Assembly (NCBI GenBank): GCA_963703655.1
Contig: CAVPFA010000003.1
Location: 1,860,001-1,924,000 of the forward strand
Source: CAVPFA01 sp963703655
Lineage (GTDB): Bacteria > Actinomycetota > Acidimicrobiia > Acidimicrobiales > Bog-793
Length of the DNA: 64,000 bases
Direction: 5' to 3'
Positions 36,167 through 45,712 of this stretch are shown here, in pieces; positions within the stretch are counted from its first letter, which is position 1, and each line of letters starts with the position of its first letter. Position numbers and translations under genes: made by a program. A model generated the notes under the pieces. That model did not search any database. It had not been told where the DNA came from and was given only the letters and a program-made list of their open reading frames with translations.

Positions 36167-36946
36167 ATGACTCGGAGCACAGATCCCGCACGCTGGCTGT
36201 CCCGGGGGGCTCTCAGGGTTCCGGAGATCACGGTCTACTTCTGGATCATCAAAGCTTTGTCCACCGCCATGGGCGAAGCGACGTCGGACTATCTGGTCCA
36301 CCGGATCTACCCGGTTCTAGCGGTGGGGCTCGGATTCGTCGGTCTCGTCGTCGCGCTGGCGCTGCAGTTCTCCATGAGGCGCTATCTGGCGTGGACCTAC
36401 TGGTTCGCGGTGGTCATGGTCGGAGTCTTCGGCACGATGGCGGCGGACGTGCTTCACGTCGGTTTCGGCGTCCCTTACATCGTGTCCAGCGCGCTGTACG
36501 CCGTCGCGCTTGTCGCCGTGTTCGTGACGTGGCAGAAGACCGAGGGGACCCTGTCGATTCACAGCATCGACACTGCGCGGCGAGAGGCGTTCTACTGGGC
36601 GGCAGTCGTCGCGACCTTTGCGCTCGGCACCGCGGTCGGAGATCTGACCGCAGTGACCTTCCACCTGGGGTACTTTCTCTCTCTGCTGGTTTTCGCCGGG
36701 CTGATTTGTCTGCCGGCCATAGGTTTCTGGCGCTTCAACTGGAACCCGATCTTCGCCTTCTGGTTCGCCTACGTGGTCACCCGGCCCCTCGGCGCTTCGT
36801 TCGCGGACTGGGTTGGCAAACCGCCCAGCACGAGTGGTCTCGGGTGGGGTGATGGACGCCTCAGCCTGGTCCTGACGATCGTCATCGCATGCTGCGTCGC
36901 CTATCTCGCCATCACGCGCAAGGACGTGCAGAGCGGCCGGACCTAG
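36167..36946 (+). CDS. Multi-pass membrane protein of unknown function (COG4705-like)
   Basis: 259-residue integral membrane protein with about 7-8 predicted hydrophobic segments. Repeated short motifs are visible: STAMGEATSDYL, GVFGTMAADVLH, LGTAVGDLTA and RPLGASFADW, each a Gly-containing turn followed by Asp, suggesting internal duplication of a two-helix unit. This pattern resembles the COG4705 group. The conserved acidic residues in membrane-proximal repeats hint at ion or metal handling, but that is inference. Its stop overlaps by 4 bases the stop of the convergent reductase gene. Confidence 0.7.
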   Translation: MTRSTDPARWLSRGALRVPEITVYFWIIKALSTAMGEATSDYLVHRIYPVLAVGLGFVGLVVALALQFSMRRYLAWTYWFAVVMVGVFGTMAADVLHVGFGVPYIVSSALYAVALVAVFVTWQKTEGTLSIHSIDTARREAFYWAAVVATFALGTAVGDLTAVTFHLGYFLSLLVFAGLICLPAIGFWRFNWNPIFAFWFAYVVTRPLGASFADWVGKPPSTSGLGWGDGRLSLVLTIVIACCVAYLAITRKDVQSGRT

Positions 36947-37890
36947 GTCGGCTGTCGCAACACCGGAGCGACGCGGTCGATCTCGGCGAGGATCTCCGGC
37001 GACAGCTCGAGATCTCCGGCTACCGAGTTCGAGCGCACCTGTTCGACCGAGGTGGCTCCGGCGATCACGCTCCCGACGGCCGGCTGTGCCGCGAGTCCCG
37101 CGATAGCGAGCTCCGTGAGCGAGATTCCAGCTTTGTCGGCCAGGGCCGCGAGAGCTTCGAGGACGTCGAAGGTCTGGTCACTCGGGGCGTCTCGGCCAGC
37201 GAGTCGAGTGCCCTCCGGAGCCGGGTCGCCGCGCTTCCACTTCCCGGTCAGGAGCCCGTTCGCGAGAGGAAAGTAGGGGATGAGCGAGATCCCGTGTGCG
37301 AGGCAGGCCGGGACAAGATCGAGCTCGATCGTCCGCTCCAGGAGAGAGTAGTGATTCTGCGCCGAGACGTAGCTCGTCAGGCCGCGGGTCTTCGCGATCC
37401 AGTCGCTTTCGGTCACCTGCCAGGCCGACAGGTTGGACGAACCCGCGTAACGGATCTTGCCCTGGTGAACCAGATCGTCAAGAGCCTCGAGCGTCTCCTC
37501 CAGCGGCGTGACTCCATCGGGCCGGTGCAGTTGGTAGAGATCGATCCAGTCGGTCTGCAGGCGTCGCAGCGACGCCTCGACGGCTTTCACGACGTAGCGC
37601 CGCGAAGCGCGCGCGCCCCAGTCCGGGCCGTTCGACCCTCCCATGTCCGATCCGAACTTGGTGGCGATCACCACCTCGTCGCGGAGTCCCCTCAGCACCT
37701 CTCCGAGGATCTGCTCGGAACTGCCGTTGCCATAGCTGTCCGACGTGTCGACGAAGTTGACTCCTGCCTCCAGGGCTGCCTCGACGACGGGACGGGTCCT
37801 GTGGACGTCGAGTCGCCAACCGAAGTTGTTGGCACCCAGCCCGATCACGGAAACGGTGAGCCCGGAGTTGCCGAGTTGACGAAAGCGCAT
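36943..37890 (-). CDS. Aldo/keto reductase
   Basis: 315-residue NADPH-dependent aldo/keto reductase. The start is ATG 37890 (MRFRQLGNSGLTVSVIGLG); an in-frame ATG at 37968 would add 26 unrelated residues. Catalytic residues: Asp/Tyr in FVDTSDSYGNGSSEQILG, Lys in VIATKFG, and His in LYQLHRPDGVTPLEETL. It is distinct from the reductase at 35103 and not a local duplicate, since identity is visibly limited to family motifs. It lies just downstream of the PPK2 gene on the same strand. Confidence 0.88.
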   Translation of the reverse strand: MRFRQLGNSGLTVSVIGLGANNFGWRLDVHRTRPVVEAALEAGVNFVDTSDSYGNGSSEQILGEVLRGLRDEVVIATKFGSDMGGSNGPDWGARASRRYVVKAVEASLRRLQTDWIDLYQLHRPDGVTPLEETLEALDDLVHQGKIRYAGSSNLSAWQVTESDWIAKTRGLTSYVSAQNHYSLLERTIELDLVPACLAHGISLIPYFPLANGLLTGKWKRGDPAPEGTRLAGRDAPSDQTFDVLEALAALADKAGISLTELAIAGLAAQPAVGSVIAGATSVEQVRSNSVAGDLELSPEILAEIDRVAPVLRQPT

Positions 37891-37964
37891 GGCAACGACG
37901 GTAGCGGGGAGCCCGCCGTGTTGAACAGACCGTCGCGTGAGCGCCGCTGATGCGCTCAAGCCCA

Positions 37965-38867
37965 TCACTCGGCAAGCAGGTCACGTTTGGCCCGGGCCAT
38001 GGCCTCCGCTTCCTCAGGTCCGACCTGCGGGGGCTGCAGATCCATCTCGTCGATGGCGTGGACGACGATGCCGCCGACGAGGGCCCTCGATGCGTACTTG
38101 TGGTCAGCCGGCACCACGTACCAAGGAGCCCACGGGGTGGAAGTGGCGGTCAGAGCCTCCTCGTAGGCGGTCTGGTACTCGTCCCAATACCTTCGCTCCG
38201 CCAGGTCGCTCGAGGAGAACTTCCAGTGTTTGGCGGGGTCCTCGAGTCGCTCGAGAAATCGTTTCTTCTGCTCCTCGCGCGAGAGGTGAAGGAAGATCTT
38301 CACGATCCGCGTACCGTTGCGATGGAGATGATGTTCGAAGGCGTTGATGTCCTCGTAACGCTTTCTCCACAATTTCTCCGGTGGATCCTCGCCCGACCCG
38401 ACCCTTTCTCGGGCCAGGAGCTCGGGGTGCACCCGGACCACCAGAACCTCCTCGTAATAGGAGCGGTTGAAGATGCCGATCCTGCCCCGTTCGGGGAGCA
38501 CCTTGCTGCAGCGCCACAAGAAGTCATGGCCGAGCTCCTCGGAAGAAGGCTGCCTGAACGCCTGCACCTGGCATCCCTGTGGGTTGACCCCCGACATGAC
38601 GTGCCTGATGGTCCCGTCCTTCCCGGCCGCGTCCAAGGCCTGGAGAACTATCAGCAGAGCGTGGGAGCCGTTCGCCCAGAACAGTTCCTGGGACGCCGAC
38701 AACTCGTGGACGAACGACTCGAGGTCCTCCTCGGCCACTTCCTTCGGGCCTTTGTTGGCGGACCCCAGCCAGTCGACTGTCGTCGACACGGTGCTGCGGC
38801 CGTCGAGGACGGCTGGCTTTCCGGGGCGGACCACCAGCTCTCCCAAGATGTCCTTACCGAGCTTCAA
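37965..38867 (-). CDS. Polyphosphate kinase 2 family protein
   Basis: 300-residue PPK2 that transfers phosphate between polyphosphate and nucleotides. The Walker A-like DAAGKDGTIRHVM, the lid region and the NRSYYEEVLVVRVHPELL Walker B segment are intact. Further conserved segments are RYEDINAFE, IFLHLSREEQKKRF, and the end APWYVVPADHKYASR. It is a single-domain (short) PPK2 and likely cytoplasmic. It is divergently arranged with the GntR gene at 38975. Confidence 0.9.
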   Translation of the reverse strand: MKLGKDILGELVVRPGKPAVLDGRSTVSTTVDWLGSANKGPKEVAEEDLESFVHELSASQELFWANGSHALLIVLQALDAAGKDGTIRHVMSGVNPQGCQVQAFRQPSSEELGHDFLWRCSKVLPERGRIGIFNRSYYEEVLVVRVHPELLARERVGSGEDPPEKLWRKRYEDINAFEHHLHRNGTRIVKIFLHLSREEQKKRFLERLEDPAKHWKFSSSDLAERRYWDEYQTAYEEALTATSTPWAPWYVVPADHKYASRALVGGIVVHAIDEMDLQPPQVGPEEAEAMARAKRDLLAE

Positions 38868-38974
38868 AGCCGCACCTCCTTGGAAGGGCTCGCCGCACGA
38901 TAGTTCGCGCGCAAGCGAACGGTGCTCTTGTCAGAAGTGATACAAGACGGCTGACTCTGTGATAGGGTTTAACT

Positions 38975-39469
38975 ATGATGATAGATAAAGCAGTTCACCT
39001 GGACGGGGAGGAGGTGCCCGTCTCGTCGATCGTGTTCCGGCTCGAGCCAAGTTCGGGCGTCCCGACTTACCTCCAGCTCGTCCACCAGGTCGAGCACGCG
39101 CTGCGACTCGGGTACCTGACTCAGGGAGACCAGCTGCCACGAGTGAAGGATGTTGTCGCGTCCTTGTCGATCAACCCGAACACCGTGCTCAAGGCTTACC
39201 GCGACCTCGAGCACAAGGGGCTCATCGCGGCGCGGCCGGGACAGGGCACCTTCGTGCTGGTGTCGCCAGAGACGGTCGGCCTCGAGGAGCTGACGGCGCT
39301 CCGGCGCAGCCTCGTGTCAGGTTGGCTGCGTGACGCGGCAGCCGCGGGCCTCGACGAGCGGGCCATGGAGGCGCTGTTCATGGTGGCGTTGCGGGATTTT
39401 CGTGATCGCTCCGTCGAACGCAGTCCCGCACGGTTGCGGGGCAAGCAGGCGACAGAGGGGGTGGCGTGA
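38975..39469 (+). CDS. GntR regulator, YtrA subfamily
   Basis: Winged-helix regulator (164 residues) with a short C-terminal region, as in YtrA proteins that control adjacent ABC transporters. The DNA-binding part is PTYLQLVHQVEHALRLGYLTQGDQLPRVKDV through NPNTVLKAYRDLEHKGLI and GQGTFVL. It overlaps the ATPase gene by 4 bases and is the first gene of a GntR-ATPase-permease operon, so it probably represses it. The start may be ATG 38975 or a GTG at 39015 after GGGGAGGAG. An IR, GTTCGC-N6-GCGAAC (38903-38920), lies upstream. Confidence 0.85.
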   Translation: MMIDKAVHLDGEEVPVSSIVFRLEPSSGVPTYLQLVHQVEHALRLGYLTQGDQLPRVKDVVASLSINPNTVLKAYRDLEHKGLIAARPGQGTFVLVSPETVGLEELTALRRSLVSGWLRDAAAAGLDERAMEALFMVALRDFRDRSVERSPARLRGKQATEGVA

Positions 39470-40380
39470 ACGTCGTCGAGGCTTCGGCGCTCGGTAAGCG
39501 CTACCGCGGCACCTGGGCCCTCCGCGACTGCTCGCTCTCCGTGCCTGCAGGGCGCATCGTGGCTCTCGTCGGGCCGAACGGCGCGGGGAAGACGACGTTG
39601 TTGCACTGCGCAGTCGGTCTTTGCACTACGACGACGGGGAGCGTCACCGTGCTCGGCGGCCTCGCGGCGGGGACCCTTGACGCCCTCGAGCGCATCGCCT
39701 TCGTCGCTCAGGACGCCCCCTTGTACAAGTACCTCTCGGTCCGGGCCACGCTGGAGGTGGCCCGCAGCTTGAACCGGCGGTTCGACCAAGCCCAGGCGAC
39801 AGAGCGCCTTCGCCTGCTCGAGATCGCCCCGGACCGCAAGGTCGGCAAGCTCTCCGGCGGCCAGCAGGCCCAGCTCGCCCTGACCGTGGCGCTCGCCCGG
39901 CATCCGGACCTGCTCGTGCTCGACGAGCCGCTCGCCCGCCTCGATCCGCTCGCCCGCAACGAGTTCATGGCAAGTGTCATGACGGCAGTCGCCGAAGATG
40001 GAATCTCGGTGCTCTTCTCCTCCCACGTCGTCTCCGAGCTCGAGCGCGTCGCGGACTACCTGATCCTTCTCGCACACGGTCACGTGCAGATGGCCGGCGA
40101 GATAGACCGCCTCCTCGATGGGCACGCGGTGCTGAGCGGACCGGCGGGGGAGTCCGAGATGATCGGCGAGCTGTTCCCAGTGGTGCAATCCCGCACGGCA
40201 TCCCGGCATGCAAGATTGCTCGTCCGACTCGCCGGGACCTCCGAGCTCCCGAGCGGTTGGGAGTCCGACGAGGTCTCGCTCGAGGAACTGGTGCTCGCCT
40301 ACCTGCGCGACCCGTCAGCGTCGAGCTTGCCCGGTCCAAGCGCGTTCGCTGCGCCCCGCGCAAGCGAGGTACCCCGATGA
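39466..40380 (+). CDS. ABC transporter ATP-binding protein
   Basis: 304-residue ATPase. Walker A is GPNGAGKTT, the signature is LSGGQQAQLAL, and Walker B is LLVLDEPLARLDP with the H-loop in LFSSHVVSEL. Overlaps of 4 bases with both the GntR gene and the permease show a single translational unit. By the YtrA-type arrangement it would energise an exporter for a drug, peptide or cell-wall-active compound; substrate unknown. Confidence 0.9.
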   Translation: MNVVEASALGKRYRGTWALRDCSLSVPAGRIVALVGPNGAGKTTLLHCAVGLCTTTTGSVTVLGGLAAGTLDALERIAFVAQDAPLYKYLSVRATLEVARSLNRRFDQAQATERLRLLEIAPDRKVGKLSGGQQAQLALTVALARHPDLLVLDEPLARLDPLARNEFMASVMTAVAEDGISVLFSSHVVSELERVADYLILLAHGHVQMAGEIDRLLDGHAVLSGPAGESEMIGELFPVVQSRTASRHARLLVRLAGTSELPSGWESDEVSLEELVLAYLRDPSASSLPGPSAFAAPRASEVPR

Positions 40381-41459
40381 CCGTGACGACGGCCAACGTG
40401 CTCCCGCACCCGCTCGAGGACCCGGTCCCATTGAAGCCAATGGCGCGGGTGACCTGGCTTCAGCACCGGGCGACGCTGATCGGCCTGATGGTCGTCTATG
40501 CCGCCTGCGCTGTCGCGATCCTCGCCGGCGAGCTCGGCACTCACGCGAGTTACGCCGGCTACGTCACGCACGGCTGCGTCGCCCACCCGTACCTGGGGCC
40601 GTGCCAGAGCTTCGCGCTCGGGTTGAAGGTCGACCCGTTCTCGGCGATGGTCATCACCCTCCACGTCCTTCCTGTGGTCATTGGCGTCTTCGTCGGAGCG
40701 CCGCTCTTGTCGCGCGAGCTCGAGACAGGGACCTTCCGGTTCACCTGGACCCAGGGGATCGGCCGGACTCGTTTCCTGCTCACCACGTTGGTGTTCCTCG
40801 CTGTGTTCGTCACCGCGGCGGCCTTCGTGCTCGGGATCCTCCTCAACTGGTATGCACATCCGTTCGAGGTGATCGGCATCGAGAGCCGGTGGCAGTCGGG
40901 CCTGTTCGAGACGACTGGTCTTCTGCTTGCCGCCTGGACGCTTTTCGCTCTCGCCCTCGGCACGCTTCTCGGAGCGGCGATCGGTCGGACCGTGGCCGCG
41001 ATGGCCGCCGCCGCCATCGGCGTCGGCGGACTCCTTCTCGGGTCGTTCATCGTCTTCGTCCACCGGCTGCTCGCTGTCGGCGTACTCGCCACGGCCAGGT
41101 TCTCGCCGACCACGTTGGGCGTTGGGGTGCTCAACACGGCGGCATATCCCGGCGACGGACCGCCGGGCAGCTGGCTCGCGCAGGGGTGGCTGACGGGGAG
41201 GAACGGAGGACGCCTTCACACCGCTGCTGCGAACACCGTTCTGGGCAGGATGTTCGAGGCGATAAAACCGGCGGTTTCCTCCTCGAGCGCTGCCGGCGAC
41301 CCGAGCCGTTGGCTGTCGCTGCACCACTACGCCTATTGGATGAGCTACCAGCCGGAGAGCCGGTACTGGATCTTCCAGGTTGTCAGCGCAGTGATCCTGA
41401 CCGGATTCGCCGCGCTCCTGATTCTCGGGACGGTCCGGGTCGTGCGCCGACGCGCCTGA
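40377..41459 (+). CDS. ABC-2-type transporter permease
   Basis: 360-residue membrane subunit paired with the preceding ATPase (ATGA overlap, start 40377). About six hydrophobic segments are visible, for example TLIGLMVVYAACAVAIL, FLLTTLVFLAVFVTAAAFVLGILL, LLLAAWTLFALALGTLLGAA and the final VSAVILTGFAALLILGTVRVV. A periplasmic loop contains Cys pairs. The GntR-ATPase-permease set is typical of small bacterial exporters. Confidence 0.82.
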   Translation: MTVTTANVLPHPLEDPVPLKPMARVTWLQHRATLIGLMVVYAACAVAILAGELGTHASYAGYVTHGCVAHPYLGPCQSFALGLKVDPFSAMVITLHVLPVVIGVFVGAPLLSRELETGTFRFTWTQGIGRTRFLLTTLVFLAVFVTAAAFVLGILLNWYAHPFEVIGIESRWQSGLFETTGLLLAAWTLFALALGTLLGAAIGRTVAAMAAAAIGVGGLLLGSFIVFVHRLLAVGVLATARFSPTTLGVGVLNTAAYPGDGPPGSWLAQGWLTGRNGGRLHTAAANTVLGRMFEAIKPAVSSSSAAGDPSRWLSLHHYAYWMSYQPESRYWIFQVVSAVILTGFAALLILGTVRVVRRRA

Positions 41460-41468
41460 ATCACGTCA

Positions 41469-42344
41469 CTAGCCGTTCGCCGGCTCGGTGTGCAGGAGCC
41501 GGCTGATGTCCGCAATCAGCACATTGGCCGACCCGTCGATCGCTTTGGCGACCGGGCTGGCCGGATCGCGCAGACTGGCAGCAATCTGGCGCATGCTCAG
41601 GCCGGCGAGCACCTGCGGGTCATATTGCGCCCCGGCCAGGACGTAGTGGTTGCCGATGTCCAGAAACGGGACTGCCCCGGACTGGTCGCTGCTGTTGACA
41701 TAGGGCGGCACGTCGTAGCGGCCGATCAGCTCGGTGTCGAGCGAGGTGAGCGCCTGCAGCGGGTGGCCGGCGTTGTCCGCCAGCTCTGTGGTGCGCAGGG
41801 CGAGAAACGGGCTGCGGTAGGTTGCGTGGCGGAAGGAGAACGTCGCGGTCGACGGGTAGACGTCGGTCGACGAGGAGGTTGTGGCACCGAGGTTGCTCCA
41901 CGTGCCGAAATGGGCCAGCGCGACTACCACCGGCCAGCGTTCGGCAGCACAGAACGGGCAGGACTCTTCGCTGACGAACACGATTCCCGGCTTGGCGCCG
42001 ATGCTCAGCGGAGGCCCACCCGTAACTCGCTGCGGTGAGGTGACGGCAGGACCGGTTCCGGCGCGGGACAATGCGCTTGGAGGAAGCGTGACCACCTGCG
42101 TGACCACGCCCGCTGGAGCCGCAGCTTCGCTGGCTGCCGCCCTTCCCGAGGTCAGTCCTGCGGCCACCAATCCGACGACGACAGCCAGCACGGCGCCTAC
42201 CGACACGAGCGTCATCACGAGCCGGCGGCGGGCTTCGGCACGCCGCCGAGCTGCCTGCCGTTCCCGCGCCGGATGCCGGGCTTGCCGAGCGGGTCGGCCG
42301 CCAGCTGGCCTGCCCCTTGGACGCTGATGTCGAGTGCTTCCCAC
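41469..42344 (-). CDS. DUF929-type membrane-anchored thioredoxin-like protein
   Basis: 291 residues. The basic N-terminus is followed by a single transmembrane segment (TLVSVGAVLAVVVGLVAAGLT), with the rest presumably outside the cytoplasm. The core reads KPGIVFVSEESCPFCAAERWPVVVALAHFGTWS, a CPFC redox motif in a thioredoxin-like setting, then VPFLDIGNHYVL. This matches DUF929 proteins; a redox or metal-handling role is inferred from CPFC only. The start GTG 42344 is fixed by AGGAGGT 7 bases upstream. It converges with the ABC permease gene. Confidence 0.75.
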   Translation of the reverse strand: MGSTRHQRPRGRPAGGRPARQARHPARERQAARRRAEARRRLVMTLVSVGAVLAVVVGLVAAGLTSGRAAASEAAAPAGVVTQVVTLPPSALSRAGTGPAVTSPQRVTGGPPLSIGAKPGIVFVSEESCPFCAAERWPVVVALAHFGTWSNLGATTSSSTDVYPSTATFSFRHATYRSPFLALRTTELADNAGHPLQALTSLDTELIGRYDVPPYVNSSDQSGAVPFLDIGNHYVLAGAQYDPQVLAGLSMRQIAASLRDPASPVAKAIDGSANVLIADISRLLHTEPANG

Positions 42345-42541
42345 CCCGTGACCTCCTGTCGCTGTATGGCGGCTAACCGACCGAGTCGAAGTACGCTCGG
42401 AGGAGTTGGCTCACCGTCCTCGATGAACCCCGGGTGGGGCCCTACCAACCGATACGGCCGCGAGTTACACCGCGGCCCCGGTCTCGCCCAACCGGCATGG
42501 GGCCGACCAGGAGTGGGTCGCCCCGAGGGGATCTGCCTGAC

Positions 42542-43546
42542 CTATCCGGGGAGGAGGTACCTGGCGAAGCTTTCGGGGTCAATGTTTGCGCCGCACACGA
42601 CGACGGCCACGCTCATCGCGTCGAGTTTCCGGCGGAGGGGGTACATCAATGCGGCCAGGGCGGCGGCACCGGCGGGCTCGGTGACCAGCTTTGCCGAGCG
42701 GAACAGCACACGCATGGCCTGGCGGATCTGGTCATCTGTGACCAGGACGACCTCGTCAACGAAACGACGGTTCAGCGCGAACGAGTACGGCTCGCACCGT
42801 GGCGCTCCGAGGGAGTCGGCGATGGTTCGCACGGCATCGATGGCCTCGGGTGACCCGGTCTTGAAGCTCCGGCTCAGGCCGGCGGCCCCCTCGGGTTCGA
42901 CCGCGTAGACGCCCGTCATCGGGGTCATCTGCTTGACGGCGCACGCTACGCCGCCTGACAGGCCGCCCCCGCCGGCAGCGACGATCACAGCGTCCAGGGT
43001 TCCCCCGGCGCACAGCACCTGATCGACCAGTTCCGTACCGACCGAGGCCGTCCCGAGCGCCGTCTTCGGGCCTTCGAAGGGGTGCACGAAAATCCGACCC
43101 TCGGTCGCAGCGATCTCATCTGCTCGATCGAAGGCCTCGTGAACATTCCCTGCGAACTCGACAAGGCCGCCAAAGTCCTCGAACAGCTTTACGCGAAAGG
43201 GATTCGCCGTCTCCGGCATGACGACCTTGGCCGTGGTTCCCAAGATGCGCGCCGAGTAGGCCAGGGAGATGGCGTGATTGCCGGCCGATACCCCTGTCAC
43301 CCCTCTTTCGAGGGCGGCTGGGTCCAGGTCGAGCATCACCGACAGCGCACCACGGGGCTTGAAGCTCCCGGTGCGCTGAAACAGCTCCTCCTTCAGCCAG
43401 ACACGCGTCGATTCGCCGACGGCGGCACCGAGCGCGTCGTCGGCTACTAGTCGGACCGGCGTGGTGACCACGAGATCGCCCAACCGAGCCCTGTTGGCCC
43501 GAATCTCTTGGAGCGTCGGAACCAGAAGTTGAGGTACCTCCGACAT
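42542..43546 (-). CDS. Threonine/serine dehydratase-like PLP enzyme
   Basis: 334-residue fold-type II PLP enzyme. The PLP lysine is in QRTGSFKPRGALS, the phosphate-binding loop in AAGGGGLSGGVA, and SAGNHAISLAYSARILG is a conserved substrate loop. The start ATG 43546 follows GAGGA; the upstream in-frame start adds a non-homologous segment. Threonine ammonia-lyase or serine/threonine racemase activities are both possible. No regulatory ACT domain is present. Confidence 0.87.
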   Translation of the reverse strand: MSEVPQLLVPTLQEIRANRARLGDLVVTTPVRLVADDALGAAVGESTRVWLKEELFQRTGSFKPRGALSVMLDLDPAALERGVTGVSAGNHAISLAYSARILGTTAKVVMPETANPFRVKLFEDFGGLVEFAGNVHEAFDRADEIAATEGRIFVHPFEGPKTALGTASVGTELVDQVLCAGGTLDAVIVAAGGGGLSGGVACAVKQMTPMTGVYAVEPEGAAGLSRSFKTGSPEAIDAVRTIADSLGAPRCEPYSFALNRRFVDEVVLVTDDQIRQAMRVLFRSAKLVTEPAGAAALAALMYPLRRKLDAMSVAVVVCGANIDPESFARYLLPG

Positions 43547-43716
43547 GTCGCGTCCTCTTTCAGCGCCTCGGTAGAGCAGTCCACTGCTGGCCGCTGGGAG
43601 ATCCCCGTGAGCACACCCTTGCGCTGCTCCTCGGCTGAGCTGACCACGCGACTCTACGCCGAGTGGGAGACCCATCGAATGGTGGTGACCTCCGAGAAGA
43701 GGCGGGATACTTGTGC

Positions 43717-45093
43717 ATGGCCAGTCTCCGAGATTTGTTGACGGACGCGGCGGTACGAGCTGCTGACCACCGTGAGCAGGTCGATGACCGTCCGGTTTTC
43801 CCGAGCGATGTCGACCTCGACGCCGTGCGCACCAATCTGGGCTCCATGAACGACGGGCCGAGACCTGCCGGCGCAGTGATCGACGAGCTGGTCGACGCCG
43901 TGGAGCCGGCGTTGGTGTCCACCACCGGTCCCCGTTATTTCGGATTCGTGATCGGCGGCGCGCTCGAGGCGGCGACGGCGGCAGACATTCTGACCACCGG
44001 GTGGGACCAGCCCGCCTTCAACGCGGTCACCTCCCCCGCGGCCGCTGTTGTCGAGGACGTCGCCGGCGGCTGGCTGAAGGAGCTGCTGGGCTTGCCGGTC
44101 CAGGCATCGTTCGGCTTTGTCACCGGCGCGCAGGCCGCAAATACGGTGTCGCTCGCCGCGGCTCGTCACCACGTGCTGGCCAATGCCGGCTGGGACGTCG
44201 AGCAGCATGGACTGCTGGGCGGACCGCCGGTGCGGGTTGTCGCCAACGCGGAGCGCCACGCGACAATCGATCGGGCGCTGCGCCTGTTGGGGCTGGGCGC
44301 CGGCGCCCTCGAGCCGGTGGCGACCGACGGCCAGGGGGCGATCGACGTGGCCGACCTCGCACAAGTCCTCTCCACCGGTGCGCACGGTCCGACGATCGTC
44401 TGCCTCCAGGCCGGCAACGTGAACAGTGGCGCCTTCGACGACATCGCGTCGGCGACCGCGACGGCCCGCAGCCATGGGGCGTGGGTCCACGTCGACGGCG
44501 CCTTCGGGTTGTGGGCGGCGGCCAGTCCAACGACGCGCCACCTCACCGCCGGATGCGAGACAGCCGATTCGTGGGCCACCGACGGGCACAAGTGGCTCAA
44601 CGTCCCCTACGACAGCGGTTACGCCTTTTGTGCCCATCCTGACGCTCACGCCGCGGCGATGTCATACACCGCCGCCTACTTGACCGGACAGGGTCAGGGT
44701 GGGCTGCGGGCTCCCGGCGACTACGTGCTCGAGTCGTCTCGACGAGCGCGCGGCTTCGCCACCTGGGCCGCGCTACGCCAACTCGGCCGTACTGGCGTCG
44801 CCGAGCTCGTCGAGCGGTGCTGCTGCATGGCCCGTCTGTTTGCCGAGCAGCTGGGCGAGATCGACCAGGTGCGAATCGTCAACGACGTGGTGCTCAATCA
44901 AGTCCTCGTCGACTTCGGCGGCGACGAGCGGACCGACCAGATCATCGAGCGCGTCCAACGCTCCGGTGAGTGTTGGATGGGCGGTACGACCTGGCACGGC
45001 CGGCGTCTCATGCGCATCTCGGTATCGAGCTGGCGCACAACGGAGACCGACGTCGCCCGCTCCGTCGCTGCCATCGCGGCGGCGACGGCTTAA
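43717..45093 (+). CDS. PLP-dependent group II decarboxylase
   Basis: 458-residue PLP enzyme of the aromatic-L-amino-acid/glutamate/tyrosine decarboxylase family. The lysine is in SWATDGHKWLNVPYDSGY, and GFVTGAQAANTVSLAAARHH and HVDGAFGLWAAAS are PLP-contact segments. N-terminal RYFGFVIGGALEAATAADILTTGW is typical of the bacterial SepCysS/DDC-like branch. Substrate unknown. It is divergent from the dehydratase gene, with 170 bases between the starts. Confidence 0.87.
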   Translation: MASLRDLLTDAAVRAADHREQVDDRPVFPSDVDLDAVRTNLGSMNDGPRPAGAVIDELVDAVEPALVSTTGPRYFGFVIGGALEAATAADILTTGWDQPAFNAVTSPAAAVVEDVAGGWLKELLGLPVQASFGFVTGAQAANTVSLAAARHHVLANAGWDVEQHGLLGGPPVRVVANAERHATIDRALRLLGLGAGALEPVATDGQGAIDVADLAQVLSTGAHGPTIVCLQAGNVNSGAFDDIASATATARSHGAWVHVDGAFGLWAAASPTTRHLTAGCETADSWATDGHKWLNVPYDSGYAFCAHPDAHAAAMSYTAAYLTGQGQGGLRAPGDYVLESSRRARGFATWAALRQLGRTGVAELVERCCCMARLFAEQLGEIDQVRIVNDVVLNQVLVDFGGDERTDQIIERVQRSGECWMGGTTWHGRRLMRISVSSWRTTETDVARSVAAIAAATA

Positions 45094-45119
45094 AGACTTT
45101 CGAGCTGCACGCCGACCGG

Positions 45120-45686
45120 TCACTTGCCAGCGGTCACGGTTTTGAGCTCGTTGAGTGTCTTCCGGATGAGTTGCGGCAGGCTTTGCTTGTTGGTCTCGAC
45201 GACCCAGCGTTCAAACGCGAGCTTGAAAACAGCGGTCGCGACCTCGGCAGTGAGACTCGCGGCCGTGTTCCCGGCGCCACGCTTGCGCAGCGTGTCGGCC
45301 AGCGCTGCAGAGAGTGATGCGAGCTTGATCAGCTCGCGCTCTTGGAGCTCTGCGTTCGCAGCAATGACTGTTTGGCGCTGTTGCGCGAACGCTCGTCGCT
45401 CCTCTAGAAGAGCTCCGGCAGCATTGAAACCTGCGACAGCCGCGTCGATTGGCGCAAGGTTCGAAGGCGCATCGGCGACGGTGCTGACGAGGAGCTTCTC
45501 CAACGACGCCGCACCCGCGAAAAGTACTTCGCGTTTGTCGGCGAAGTGCCGGAAGAACGTCCGCTCCGTGAGCCCCGCCCGCTTGGCGATCTCCGCAACC
45601 GTGGTCTGATCAAATCCGCGTTCGATGTAGAGCTGCAGTGCCGCGTGCTCGAGCCGTCCGCGCGCGTTCGGCTCCCATCGACCCAT
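45120..45686 (-). CDS. TetR family transcriptional regulator
   Basis: 188-residue repressor. The N-terminal helix-turn-helix reads ERGFDQTTVAEIAKRAGLTERTFFRHFADKREVLF, diagnostic of TetR. The C-terminal ligand domain has no specific match. The start is ATG 45686. An inverted repeat, 27 bases upstream of the start (45713-45729), is a likely autoregulatory operator. The orphan gene at 45752 and the ABC genes upstream, all on this strand, are candidate targets. Confidence 0.9.
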   Translation of the reverse strand: MGRWEPNARGRLEHAALQLYIERGFDQTTVAEIAKRAGLTERTFFRHFADKREVLFAGAASLEKLLVSTVADAPSNLAPIDAAVAGFNAAGALLEERRAFAQQRQTVIAANAELQERELIKLASLSAALADTLRKRGAGNTAASLTAEVATAVFKLAFERWVVETNKQSLPQLIRKTLNELKTVTAGK

Positions 45687-45712
45687 ACCTCGATCCTACT
45701 TGATGGCAGCGA

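Noticed and set aside
35103..37890. Two aldo/keto reductases as a recent tandem duplication
   Set aside because: They share only family motifs and belong to different AKR groups, so independent genes.
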